Source: Thermospira aquatica
GTDB lineage: Bacteria; Spirochaetota; Brevinematia; Brevinematales; Thermospiraceae
Length of the DNA stretch: 64,000 nucleotides
Direction: 5' to 3'
NCBI RefSeq assembly: GCF_023525255.1
Contig: NZ_CP073355.1
Location: 2,170,001 to 2,234,000 of the forward strand
Shown here: one piece after another, positions 54,530-63,253 of the stretch
Layout: each line of letters starts with the position of its first letter
How positions within the stretch are numbered: position 1 is the first letter of the stretch
Notes under the pieces: generated by a model
Databases searched by the model: none
Told to the model about the DNA's origin: nothing
Seen by the model: the letters and a program-made list of their open reading frames with translations, nothing else
Position numbers and translations under genes: made by a program

Positions 54530-56615
54530 AATTGTTTGGTTAGTAAGCCTATTTGTTATCATGGGGTGTACGTCTCTTGGTGAGAAGGGAGCGGAAAACT
54601 TTCCAGAACTTGTTACGACAGATGAAACCACTCAGACTACCATTCGCTGGATTTCACCGACAAATCTTCAGATCTTTAACACACTCACCATTCCTGTTGA
54701 GATTTCAGTTTCGGCGATTTCAAATGTGGATTTTCTCATCGTCCTCTGGTGTTCCGGAAATAAAACGGTAACAAATTTTAAAGGGTACGACATCGGGAAG
54801 AAAACAGAATTTTCTCACAAAACCAACATCCTCCTTCTTGATGAAGGAACGTATTACATGTGGACGAAGATTATTCTTGAAGGGAATATCTCTGTAACCT
54901 CCCAACCCATCATTATCCAGGCCTACACCAATCTCAATAGGGCAAGTGCTCCCGTATTTTCTCCTTTGCCGGGTCAATCAGCCAATCCAATAACACTTAC
55001 ATTATCAAGTACAACCTCTGGTGCTGTTATCTTCTGGACCACCAACAACTGGCAAAAAGTTGCATCGGGAACTACTCCTGTTACTCTTTCCCTCGGTTTT
55101 GGCTCCTACGAAGTGAAAGCATATGCCACCAAAGAAGGTTACCTCCAATCAGACACAGTGGTAGGAAGCTATACCATCTCTGTCGCTGCACCTCAAGCAT
55201 TTCCTCCTGCCGGTTCGTATGACACCAGTCAGACCATCACCTTCTCCTCTGCTACCACAGGAGCCACTATCTTCTGGACAATCGACAACTGGACAAACTT
55301 ATCATCCTCAAGCTTGAATCTTTCCTCAGGAGTGTATACAGTACAGGCCTATGCTACAAAAGATGGCCACTTTTCATCCACAAACCAATGGGAATACATT
55401 ATCTCCTCTTCGGGTGTTGCAAGCCCCGTATTTTCTCCCTCAGGGGGAACCTATGATACAGAAACCCTCGTTTCAGCCACAACGGCTACAGAGGGAGCTA
55501 ATATTTACCTCTCTACCAATGGGAGTGAGTGGCTCGCTACTAATAGAATTCTCCTCCCCCAGGGCTCATGGAATCTCTCAGCCTACGCTGAAAAAGATGG
55601 CGCCTTCTCACTTACCAACACAAAAAGCTACACCATAACGGTAACTCGTGTGGCTACACCAGCTTTTACTCCCAATGGAGGGTCCTACCCCACCAATATT
55701 ACCGTGAATATTACCTGTGCCACGAGTGGGGCATCTCTTTTCTGGAGCACCAATGGTGGCAATTCCTGGTATTCTAGCACTTCGGTACTTTTTGGTCCTG
55801 GAATGTACTTGCTCATGGCGTATGCAACCAAAGCAGGGCTCACAACTTCCCTCACCAATACAGCAACCTATACCATCGAAGATACTACTCCTCCGGTAGC
55901 TGGAGGCACGATTCAAATTTCTAACATTCAGGCTTCTTCAGCCTTTGTATACTGGCCAGCAGCTACAGACAACGCGACAGCACAAACATTCCTCCAGTAC
56001 CTTCTCGTGTATGCCAATGATAGTACTCTCATTGATACCCTGGATGAGGTGACCAACCCCTCTGCTGGTGTATCTCAAATAGGATGGACGGAAAACATGA
56101 CCTCTACCACCCTCAGTAGTCTCACGCAGAACACTCTCTATTTTGTCAATGTAGCGGTGAGGGATACCAGTGGAAACACTGCTTTATACACCACAACCCC
56201 TGTGAGTTTTACCACCTCCTCAAGTAGTACGCCAGATGGCCTTCTCACGATCATCTTCTCCAACTGGAATGAAAATCGCACCCTTTATATTCCAGGAGAT
56301 CACAACAGCTGGGATCCCAATTCCATCACGCTCTCTCATACTGCAGGGGAGACTTCCATGCTCTCTCTTTCCAATACGGTAACAACCACCGTGATTGGAC
56401 AAGGATCAAGCAGCACTGAGATAGAATTCAAGATCATCAATAACCCCAACTGGGTAGATCAGTGGAGTTTTACAAGCTGGACACGAGTAGGACCCATTGC
56501 CCTTTATGATAGCGGAAAACAGATAGCCATTGCCTGCGACAACAACGATGTTGTCACGGTTCTCTTTGACGTGGGGAACAGCACGGTAAAAGCCACCGTT
56601 GAAGCAAGACCTTAA
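54519..56615 (+). CDS. Lipoprotein with chitobiase/hexosaminidase-type repeats
   Basis: The 698-residue protein has a lipobox (FVIMGCTS). After an Ig-like N-terminal part it has four repeats of about 70-80 residues with the pattern P.FSP.GG.Y.....V...T...A.I.WTT......S (APVFSPLPGQ, APQAFPPAGSYDT, SPVFSPSGGTYDT, TPAFTPNGGSYPT), the chitobiase/beta-hexosaminidase C-terminal type. An FN3-like domain follows (PPVAGGTIQISNIQASSAFVYW) and a C-terminal domain (NRTLYIPGDHNSWDP), which looks like a starch/glycogen-binding fold. It has no catalytic motif and probably binds glycans for the operon's amylase. Confidence 0.85.
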   Translation: MRFKIVWLVSLFVIMGCTSLGEKGAENFPELVTTDETTQTTIRWISPTNLQIFNTLTIPVEISVSAISNVDFLIVLWCSGNKTVTNFKGYDIGKKTEFSHKTNILLLDEGTYYMWTKIILEGNISVTSQPIIIQAYTNLNRASAPVFSPLPGQSANPITLTLSSTTSGAVIFWTTNNWQKVASGTTPVTLSLGFGSYEVKAYATKEGYLQSDTVVGSYTISVAAPQAFPPAGSYDTSQTITFSSATTGATIFWTIDNWTNLSSSSLNLSSGVYTVQAYATKDGHFSSTNQWEYIISSSGVASPVFSPSGGTYDTETLVSATTATEGANIYLSTNGSEWLATNRILLPQGSWNLSAYAEKDGAFSLTNTKSYTITVTRVATPAFTPNGGSYPTNITVNITCATSGASLFWSTNGGNSWYSSTSVLFGPGMYLLMAYATKAGLTTSLTNTATYTIEDTTPPVAGGTIQISNIQASSAFVYWPAATDNATAQTFLQYLLVYANDSTLIDTLDEVTNPSAGVSQIGWTENMTSTTLSSLTQNTLYFVNVAVRDTSGNTALYTTTPVSFTTSSSSTPDGLLTIIFSNWNENRTLYIPGDHNSWDPNSITLSHTAGETSMLSLSNTVTTTVIGQGSSSTEIEFKIINNPNWVDQWSFTSWTRVGPIALYDSGKQIAIACDNNDVVTVLFDVGNSTVKATVEARP

Positions 56616-56621
56616 CCATCA

Positions 56622-56656
56622 TATAAAAAACGGCTATCCTTTGGATAGCCGTTTTT
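56622..56656. terminator. Bidirectional terminator between the two amylase loci
   Basis: The stem aaacggctatcc/ggatagccgttt with a short loop is followed by T8 on the plus strand and preceded by A6, between convergent genes. Confidence 0.88.
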
Positions 56657-56671
56657 TTTTGCAAAAGAAGT

Positions 56672-58372
56672 TTATTGTTTCTTGTAAACCACCATGCCAT
56701 ATGCTGGCACCGTAACAGTAATATTCCCACCTGAAACGGTTATATTCCCTGTTAGGGTCCCTGAAGAATGATAAATATTAGAAAGAGATTGGCCATTGGT
56801 GGCATAAGTAGAAACAGGAATAGCAATATTATTCAGGGAAGAACTCGAGTTATTCAAAATAACAAACACATCCTCGTTAGGACTCTCTGCCATATGCCGG
56901 ACAAAGGCAAATACTCCTGCAACACTGCTATTATCCTTCAAAACAAAAGCCTCGCCACGCCTGAGTGCTACATAGGTTTTCCTGAGAACACTTAAGTTGG
57001 AAATAAGGGCATAGGTCTGGTTTCCTGTCGGATTGAGACTCACGAGATTCTTTCGACCTGTATCGCTTGTCCCTGTTACTGCCCACTCCGTATTATAGTA
57101 AATACAAGGAATACCCCAAGCTGTCATGAGATACGAAAGCGCTGCATGAAGTTTATCAATGTTTCCCCCGGCATCCGTGAGAAAACGATTTACATCGTGG
57201 TTATCGATAAAATTCACTGCAAGATCCCGCGCATTTGCCTGAGCTCCATCATTGATAGGTGTTCCTCGCTGGTAAGTCTTTCTGTCATTAATCTCTTGAG
57301 AGAGTTTAGAGGTAGGCTGACCAAGAGCAAACACATCCTTACAGGCATAGTAAAACTGAAAGTTTAAAACAGAATCCAGTCGGTTATTTTTGACATATTT
57401 CGCTGTCATGCTATGAGAACCAAGGTAGGCTTCTCCAAACTGGATAAAGTTCTTGTTGGTAAGAGACAGAACATGCTTACGAATACTTGGAGCAAAATAA
57501 TCCCAGAAATCTTCGTTTACATGCTTCACCGTGTCAATTCGATAGCCGTCAATATCTGTCCACGTAATCCAATCCTGATAAACTTTGGTAAGAGCATCTC
57601 TAACCGTAGAATCCTCTGTTTTGAGATCGTCCAGACCTACAAAATCCCCCTGAGCTGTTTCCGGATAGGTATCCCAATTCTGAATCTCCCCATAGTTATG
57701 AAAACTCGAGAGGCTATTAAACGGGGGAGTTGAGGGTTTTTTTCTATTTCCTGTTGTAACCCAGGATTGTCCAGCATACTCATCCTCCACCCAAACACGT
57801 TGATACCCACTCGAAGAATAAGGAGGAGTCCATGTGGGAGTCCCATTAATCTTGTATAGGAGAATATTTCCCATGTGGTTCACTACAATATCCTGGATCA
57901 CCAGCATATTACTGGCATGCATAGTGGCAACAAAATTACTGTACTCACTCACACTTGAGGCAAAATGGGTATCGATCTTAGTAAAATCCTGTGCCCAGTA
58001 CCCATGGTATCCCGCATTTCCCCCATCCTCCCAGACGTTCATCACAATGGGGGTAATCCAGATTGCTGTTGCTCCCAGCCCTTTAATGTAACTGATATTA
58101 TCCTGAATACCTTTGAGATCCCCCCCATGCCACTGATTGTCACCAGAACCAACAGCGACAGAACCGTTGTTTGCTGGATTCCCATCAACAAACCTATCAA
58201 CCATAATGAAGTAAATAATCTGATCTCTCCAGTCAGGACCTGCATCGGGTCTTGGATCTCCGTCGCTAATCACGACCGTATCCCCACCATCTCCTGAGTT
58301 GGTCGCTCCAACACCACATCCTAGCATCCCAATTATCAACCAGAAGCACCCTAACAATTTCCACAATCTCAT
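56672..58372 (-). CDS. Alpha-amylase family lipoprotein (GH13)
   Basis: The 566-residue protein starts at ATG 58372 with aggagg ahead, giving a short lipoprotein signal (LLGCFWLIIGMLGC). An in-frame upstream extension is not credible. The whole protein is one GH13 enzyme: IYFIMVDRFVDGNPANN, IWITPI, VIQDIVVNHMGN, the nucleophile in GYRIDTVKHV, the acid/base in IQFGEAY and the third Asp in FIDNHDVNRF. The C-terminal beta domain ends near the stop. The DGNPANNGS start and PDAGPDWRDQ are like cyclomaltodextrinase and amylase of other bacteria; endo-amylase on surface starch is the likely role. It is convergent with the operon at 50055-56615. Confidence 0.92.
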   Translation of the reverse strand: MRLWKLLGCFWLIIGMLGCGVGATNSGDGGDTVVISDGDPRPDAGPDWRDQIIYFIMVDRFVDGNPANNGSVAVGSGDNQWHGGDLKGIQDNISYIKGLGATAIWITPIVMNVWEDGGNAGYHGYWAQDFTKIDTHFASSVSEYSNFVATMHASNMLVIQDIVVNHMGNILLYKINGTPTWTPPYSSSGYQRVWVEDEYAGQSWVTTGNRKKPSTPPFNSLSSFHNYGEIQNWDTYPETAQGDFVGLDDLKTEDSTVRDALTKVYQDWITWTDIDGYRIDTVKHVNEDFWDYFAPSIRKHVLSLTNKNFIQFGEAYLGSHSMTAKYVKNNRLDSVLNFQFYYACKDVFALGQPTSKLSQEINDRKTYQRGTPINDGAQANARDLAVNFIDNHDVNRFLTDAGGNIDKLHAALSYLMTAWGIPCIYYNTEWAVTGTSDTGRKNLVSLNPTGNQTYALISNLSVLRKTYVALRRGEAFVLKDNSSVAGVFAFVRHMAESPNEDVFVILNNSSSSLNNIAIPVSTYATNGQSLSNIYHSSGTLTGNITVSGGNITVTVPAYGMVVYKKQ

Positions 58373-58649
58373 ATATCCTCCTAACAATTTTGAAGTTATA
58401 CTGTAAACATTACTAATAATTATACGGAAAAAAAGCAAAAAAGGGAAATAAACACACAAAAAAATGTTGGTCTCTTTTTTTATTTTTCAGGATGCTTCGC
58501 ATACACTCTATCGCCAGATTGTCTCCTCGTATTCCAATTTTCATCTCAAAAGATTTTATATACCATCTCTTAAGAAAATTTTTTTAAAACACAACATTTT
58601 TTTTTGTTTCCTTTACACTTATATATACTTTCATCTCAAGGAGTATGAT

Positions 58650-60140
58650 ATGAATATTCCCTTCTGGCTGAAGATCCTCTTTGCCTTTTTGCCGTTTCTC
58701 TGGCTTTTTACAGGTATCCTGGGTACCCCTCTCAAAACACACACGGTAACCTTTCTTGCTCTGCTGGTAACGACTCTTCTCGCCTTTGTTGGGTGGCAGG
58801 CAGATCCTGCTCTTGTAGGTATTTCCTACCTTGAGGGGCTTGTTATGGCTGTCGTCCCTATTATCTGGGTGATCCTGGCGGCAGTTTTCACTTATGAATT
58901 AAGCGTAAAAACAAAATCCATCAACAAACTCCAGAATTTTCTTTCCCGTCTTTCTCCAGAACCCGCTATTCAGGCAGTGATCATTGCATTTGGATTTGGA
59001 GGTTTTTTGGAAAGTGTGGCTGGTTTTGGGACAGCGGTGGCTATTCCTACCGCCATGCTGGTAGGTATGGGATTTTCTCCTTTGAGAGCTGTTCTTCTCT
59101 CCCTTGTGGCGAACTCGGTACCGGTGGCTTTTGGTGCACTGGGAATCCCTGTCATTGTTCTCTCTCGTATCACAGAACTTTCCCTTGCTTCTCTTACCCA
59201 GGCCATTGCATGGCAACTTTTTATTTTTTCTCTTTTGATACCAATCGTTCTCGTTCTCATCAGTGAGTGGAAAAAACTCCCTCCTCTCTCTGTGTGGATT
59301 CAGGCGTTCTTTTTTGGGGTCATATTTACTTTTATCCAGACAGCTGTTGCCATCTTTGTGGGACCAGAGCTTGTGGCCGTACTTGCCTCCCTTGGGGTGC
59401 TTTTTGTGGCTTTTCTCATCCGTTTCAAGGCTGTCAAAAACGATCTCGTGGACATCTCTTCAAGTCTAGCGCCGTATGGATTTCTGTTACTTTTTGTGCT
59501 TCTCACAAGACTTTTCCCCCTCCCCTTTCTCAAAGCGTTTCCTTTTGTTCTCCGCTGGTCTTTTCAGGAACACACCATTGCCATCGAATGGCTTACAACA
59601 CCGGGAACCCTCCTTTTCCTTGCCACACTGATTGGCAGCCTGTTTCAGAAAGCGTCATGGGGTGACATCACTGATGCTCTCAAACAAACGGTGACCAAAC
59701 TTCGAACAAGTATGTTGACTATCATAAATATCGTCATCATGGCTAAAATCATGGGCAATACCCCTATGATCAGTGATCTCTCCTTTGCGCTCGCAAAAGC
59801 CACTGGCCCACTGTTCCCCTTTTTCTCACCCTTGTTGGGCGCACTGGGAACATTTGTCACAGGAAGTGATACAAGCTCCAATATTCTTTTTGGACGTCTC
59901 CAGCGAGATACTGCCCTGGGACTCTCGCTTGATCCTGTGTGGATAACGGCTGCAAACACCTCAGGGGCAACAGCTGGAAAAATGATTTCTCCTCAAAGTA
60001 TCGCCGTCGCTTCTGCCGCCGTGGGACTCCATGGATCAGAGGGCAAGATTCTCTCACGCTCTCTCTGGTTCTGCATCGGATACGTATTTCTCTTAGGGGT
60101 ATTAGTAGCCACAAAAAGCTGGCTGATAATAGGACACTAA
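58650..60140 (+). CDS. lldP: L-lactate permease
   Basis: The 496-residue transporter has 12-14 membrane segments over its full length and the LctP family motifs AFGFGGFLESVAGFGTAVAIP, PVAFGALGIP, GALGTFVTGSDTSSNILFG and ANTSGATAGKMISPQSIAVA. It exchanges lactate or glycolate with protons. ATG 58650 is chosen because caaggag precedes it and the upstream in-frame extension to 58464 has unusual composition. The 190 bp upstream of it, including 58373-58649, show no clear promoter. Confidence 0.93.
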   Translation: MNIPFWLKILFAFLPFLWLFTGILGTPLKTHTVTFLALLVTTLLAFVGWQADPALVGISYLEGLVMAVVPIIWVILAAVFTYELSVKTKSINKLQNFLSRLSPEPAIQAVIIAFGFGGFLESVAGFGTAVAIPTAMLVGMGFSPLRAVLLSLVANSVPVAFGALGIPVIVLSRITELSLASLTQAIAWQLFIFSLLIPIVLVLISEWKKLPPLSVWIQAFFFGVIFTFIQTAVAIFVGPELVAVLASLGVLFVAFLIRFKAVKNDLVDISSSLAPYGFLLLFVLLTRLFPLPFLKAFPFVLRWSFQEHTIAIEWLTTPGTLLFLATLIGSLFQKASWGDITDALKQTVTKLRTSMLTIINIVIMAKIMGNTPMISDLSFALAKATGPLFPFFSPLLGALGTFVTGSDTSSNILFGRLQRDTALGLSLDPVWITAANTSGATAGKMISPQSIAVASAAVGLHGSEGKILSRSLWFCIGYVFLLGVLVATKSWLIIGH

Positions 60141-60145
60141 AAAAA

Positions 60146-60172
60146 TTGTCTTTTTTTGTTGTCCTTTATAAT
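60146..60172 (+). promoter_or_regulatory. Possible promoter of the Rieske gene
   Basis: ttgtct (60146-60151) and tataat (60167-60172) with a short 15-bp spacing lie 24 bp before the start codon. Confidence 0.4.
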
Positions 60173-60195
60173 ATAAGAAAAAAAGGAGAATGATT

Positions 60196-61164
60196 ATGAT
60201 CCCAAACCAATGGTATATTGTTCTCGAACCACAAGAGATTAAAAAGAATCAGCTTGTTGGTGTAACCCGTTTTGGAGAAAGGCTCGTTTTCTGGAGAAAA
60301 AGCGATGGAAGCCTTGTCTGTTTCCAGGATAAGTGTGTCCACCGAGGAGCATCTCTTGCGATTGGAGAACACCTTGGAAACGAGATCGCCTGTCCTTTTC
60401 ACGGCTTTCGGTACGACGAAACAGGTCGTGTTACCCTGATCCCGGCCAATGGCAAATCTGCGCAAATAGCTTCTTATTTTCATATCAAAACCTACCCTGT
60501 TCGAGAGTACCTGGGCTGGGTTTTTCTCTGGTGGGGAGAAAAAGAACCAACAACAGAGCCTTTTTATTTTTCTGATATAGATGCAAGCTTTTCGTGGAAA
60601 AGCTCCCATCATCTCTGGCCTGTTCACTATAGTAGAGCCATCGAAAATCAGCTTGACCTTGTTCATCTCCCCTTTGTTCACAAGACAACGATCGGAAGGG
60701 GCAATCGTACACTTGTCAATGGTCCTGTGCAAGTCATCCAGGAAAATACTATCAGTTTCTGGGTGTACAATGAGGTTGATCATGGACAAACCCCCAAAAA
60801 AGCAAGTGAACTCCCTCCTCCTGATCCAACCCGCCAGCATATTCAATTCATCTTTCCCAACATGTGGCAAAACTACATCACCGAAAAAATGAGAATTCTT
60901 GTCGCTTTTGTCCCTGTCGATGAAACCCACACCCTTATTTACTTACGAACAGCCCAAAAGTTTGTAAAAACCCCCGGGATACGACAGATTGTAGACAGTC
61001 TTTCACTCTTTTTTAGCAAGATAGTGCTCCATCAAGATGAACGTGTGGTCATTACCCAGATTCCCGTGAAATCAGCCCTTCACATGGACGAAAAGCTTAT
61101 CCCGGGAGATCTTCCCATCATCACCTACCGTCAAATGAGAGACAGGCTTCTCCAGGGATCATAA
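60196..61164 (+). CDS. Rieske non-haem iron oxygenase
   Basis: The 322-residue protein has an N-terminal Rieske domain with both cluster motifs, CVHRGAS and CPFHGFRYDE, and downstream the mononuclear iron motif NQLDLVHLPFVH, matching N-x2-D-x2-H-x4-H of aromatic-ring oxygenases and related monooxygenases (pheophorbide a oxygenase or vanillate demethylase type). It should act with an unlinked reductase on an aromatic or lipid substrate and need oxygen. aggag precedes ATG 60196 with good spacing; a second ATG at 60190 is too close to it. No reductase gene is adjacent. Confidence 0.88.
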   Translation: MIPNQWYIVLEPQEIKKNQLVGVTRFGERLVFWRKSDGSLVCFQDKCVHRGASLAIGEHLGNEIACPFHGFRYDETGRVTLIPANGKSAQIASYFHIKTYPVREYLGWVFLWWGEKEPTTEPFYFSDIDASFSWKSSHHLWPVHYSRAIENQLDLVHLPFVHKTTIGRGNRTLVNGPVQVIQENTISFWVYNEVDHGQTPKKASELPPPDPTRQHIQFIFPNMWQNYITEKMRILVAFVPVDETHTLIYLRTAQKFVKTPGIRQIVDSLSLFFSKIVLHQDERVVITQIPVKSALHMDEKLIPGDLPIITYRQMRDRLLQGS

Positions 61165-61167
61165 GAC

Positions 61168-62010
61168 CTAACGTCCCTTTTCTTTTTGTTTTTTCTTGGC
61201 TTCCTCTTCCCTGCGTTTGAGGTCTGCCTCGAGTTTTTCGCGCCATTTCTCGACCGTTTTCTTCACTTCTATCATCTGGTCATTCTCACCCAGGATATTG
61301 TGAACCTTCATCAAGGCTTCCATCAAATTAATAGCTTTGTTCATGTCTATGGAATCCTGGGGAGTACTTAACTCATACTTCGTACGATACTTTTGTGCTG
61401 CTTTGTCAAGCATTTCTTTACAGTACTGGATCAGATCACGGATCTCCGCATAGTAAGGCACCCTAGGATCATTCATGGCAACTGTATAAACCTTGAAATT
61501 AATAAAATTTTTCATAACTGCAGCAAGATTTCCATACATCTCGACAAAATTCCATTTTACCTTGGAATTTTCCCCTTCCTCACGTTCAACCAGGGCAATC
61601 GAAAACTCGATTTTTTTAAAAAGATGAAGAAGCCTGGGGGGCGCCATCTCTGAAAGCTGAGAGAGTTTTTCGGCGTTTTCTGTCAAACCGAGATCGATGT
61701 GGCCCGAAACAATGGTCTCAAGGAGTTTTATAGCCTGATAAACATTTTTTCGTGCATTGGTGAGATAGAGATCGCTTTTTACTTCTTTGATCTGGACGCT
61801 GTAATCGTTCATTTTACAGTAGAGATTAACACTGTCAAGATAAAGATTGGCAGCTATTATGCGCTTATAGTAGCCTTCCGTGGTATTATTTCTTGTTCCT
61901 TCAGATTCAAACTTTTTAGCCTTTTTCAGAATAGCATCTACCTGGTCTTTGAGATCAGACACAACCGCATTAAATGCTTCAACCTTTTCCTTGGGGACCC
62001 GCTTAATCAT
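61168..62010 (-). CDS. All-helical cytoplasmic protein of unknown function
   Basis: The 280-residue protein is nearly all helix with high charge; no signal peptide or membrane segment. Two helical domains (about 1-110 and 120-240) are followed by a very basic Lys/Glu coiled tail (EKWREKLEADLKRREEEAKKKQ). The arrangement LYLDSVNLYCKMNDY, GLTENAEKLSQLSEM suggests TPR-like packing. I do not recognise a family. It is transcribed alone, convergent to the Rieske gene and divergent from the kinase. Confidence 0.7.
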   Translation of the reverse strand: MIKRVPKEKVEAFNAVVSDLKDQVDAILKKAKKFESEGTRNNTTEGYYKRIIAANLYLDSVNLYCKMNDYSVQIKEVKSDLYLTNARKNVYQAIKLLETIVSGHIDLGLTENAEKLSQLSEMAPPRLLHLFKKIEFSIALVEREEGENSKVKWNFVEMYGNLAAVMKNFINFKVYTVAMNDPRVPYYAEIRDLIQYCKEMLDKAAQKYRTKYELSTPQDSIDMNKAINLMEALMKVHNILGENDQMIEVKKTVEKWREKLEADLKRREEEAKKKQKEKGR

Positions 62011-62095
62011 ACACTACCCCTCATTTATTTTGAAAAAATACGCAAATTCATTATACTATATATATCGGTAAAAGACAAATTTCTATGAGGAGTGT

Positions 62096-63253
62096 ATGTT
62101 GGAGAAAGATCGCTTCTTTGAAAAGGTCATTGATAGGATTGATCATCTCGATAGAAATGGCCTCAAAAATCTCATTGAAAATCTCCAGCAAAAACAGCGG
62201 GTTCTTCAGCTTGTTTTTGAGGCTCTGGATGAAGGGATTATCATCACGGCAGAAGATCGGGTTGTCACCATGAATAACGTAGCCAGAATCATCCTGGGAT
62301 ACAAGAGTCGCCAATACGGAAATTTTCAGGAAATGGATAAATACATCGCTAATTGGGGACTCTGGAATATTCTCAAGTTCCTCCACGGGGAAGAAGATAT
62401 CCGCAAAGAATTTACCATACATCAACAACAAGAACCGAAGTACTACCTCGTGGAAAAACGCACCATAGAGGATAATCTTGTCTTGTACAAACTCGTCGAC
62501 CAAACAGAAAAAAAGAAACTCCAATTCCAGCTCAAAAATATCGAATCCGTGGCTGCTCTCAACACCCTCGCATCCGGTATAGCCCATGAGATCAAAAATC
62601 CCCTCACCGCCATAGACCTCCATACCCAGCTTATCCAGCGCGCCGTACAAAAAAACCTCGTCTGTCTTGATGAAAGCATACTCCAATACATTAAAACAAT
62701 CTCTCATGAAACCAAACGTCTCAACCAAATTTTAAATGATTTCCTCCTCGCTGCCCGTCCACGCCAGCTCAAACTCTCCTTCGAAGATATCAATAGCTTC
62801 GTTCAAGAGCTTCTTTTGCTTGTCAAGCCCGAACTTGAAGAAAAAAACATCGCTCTCAGAGAAGAATACCAGAATATTCCTAAAAACTTTATCGACAAGG
62901 ATTATCTCAAACAAGCCATTTTGAACCTCATCAAGAATGCCATGGATGCCATGGAAAAAAGCTCTCTCAAGATTCTCACGGTAAGAACCTGGTACGACAA
63001 TGGACGAGATTCAACAGCCATAGAGATTGCTGATACAGGATGCGGTATCTCACCGGACCAGATCCAGAAAATCTTTGAACCCTACTATACCACCAAGGAA
63101 TATGGCACAGGTCTTGGACTCACCATCACCTACAAGATCATCAAAGAACATCAGGGAGAAATCCAGATTCAATCAAAACCAGGAGAAGGCACAAGTTTTA
63201 CAGTTTACATCCCCATTCACAAAGGCCACAAACTTCTCGACAGACCTCTCTAA
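62096..63253 (+). CDS. Soluble sensor histidine kinase (PAS-like, NtrB type)
   Basis: The 385-residue kinase has no membrane helix. A PAS-like N-terminal domain (VFEALDEGIIITAEDRVVTMNNVARIILGY) is followed by the phospho-accepting histidine in LASGIAHEIKNPLTAID and the ATPase domain: N box ILNLIKNAMDAME, G1 IADTGCGIS, G2 YGTGLGLTITYKII. No response regulator is adjacent, so the partner is unknown. ATG 62096 follows tgaggag. Its 3' end overlaps ttuA by four bases in convergent orientation. Confidence 0.92.
   Translation: MLEKDRFFEKVIDRIDHLDRNGLKNLIENLQQKQRVLQLVFEALDEGIIITAEDRVVTMNNVARIILGYKSRQYGNFQEMDKYIANWGLWNILKFLHGEEDIRKEFTIHQQQEPKYYLVEKRTIEDNLVLYKLVDQTEKKKLQFQLKNIESVAALNTLASGIAHEIKNPLTAIDLHTQLIQRAVQKNLVCLDESILQYIKTISHETKRLNQILNDFLLAARPRQLKLSFEDINSFVQELLLLVKPELEEKNIALREEYQNIPKNFIDKDYLKQAILNLIKNAMDAMEKSSLKILTVRTWYDNGRDSTAIEIADTGCGISPDQIQKIFEPYYTTKEYGTGLGLTITYKIIKEHQGEIQIQSKPGEGTSFTVYIPIHKGHKLLDRPL

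Noticed and set aside
58464-58649. N-terminal extension of the lactate permease
   Set aside because: Unusual aromatic-rich composition, no ribosome site, and the ATG at 58650 fits family start and has aaggag ahead.
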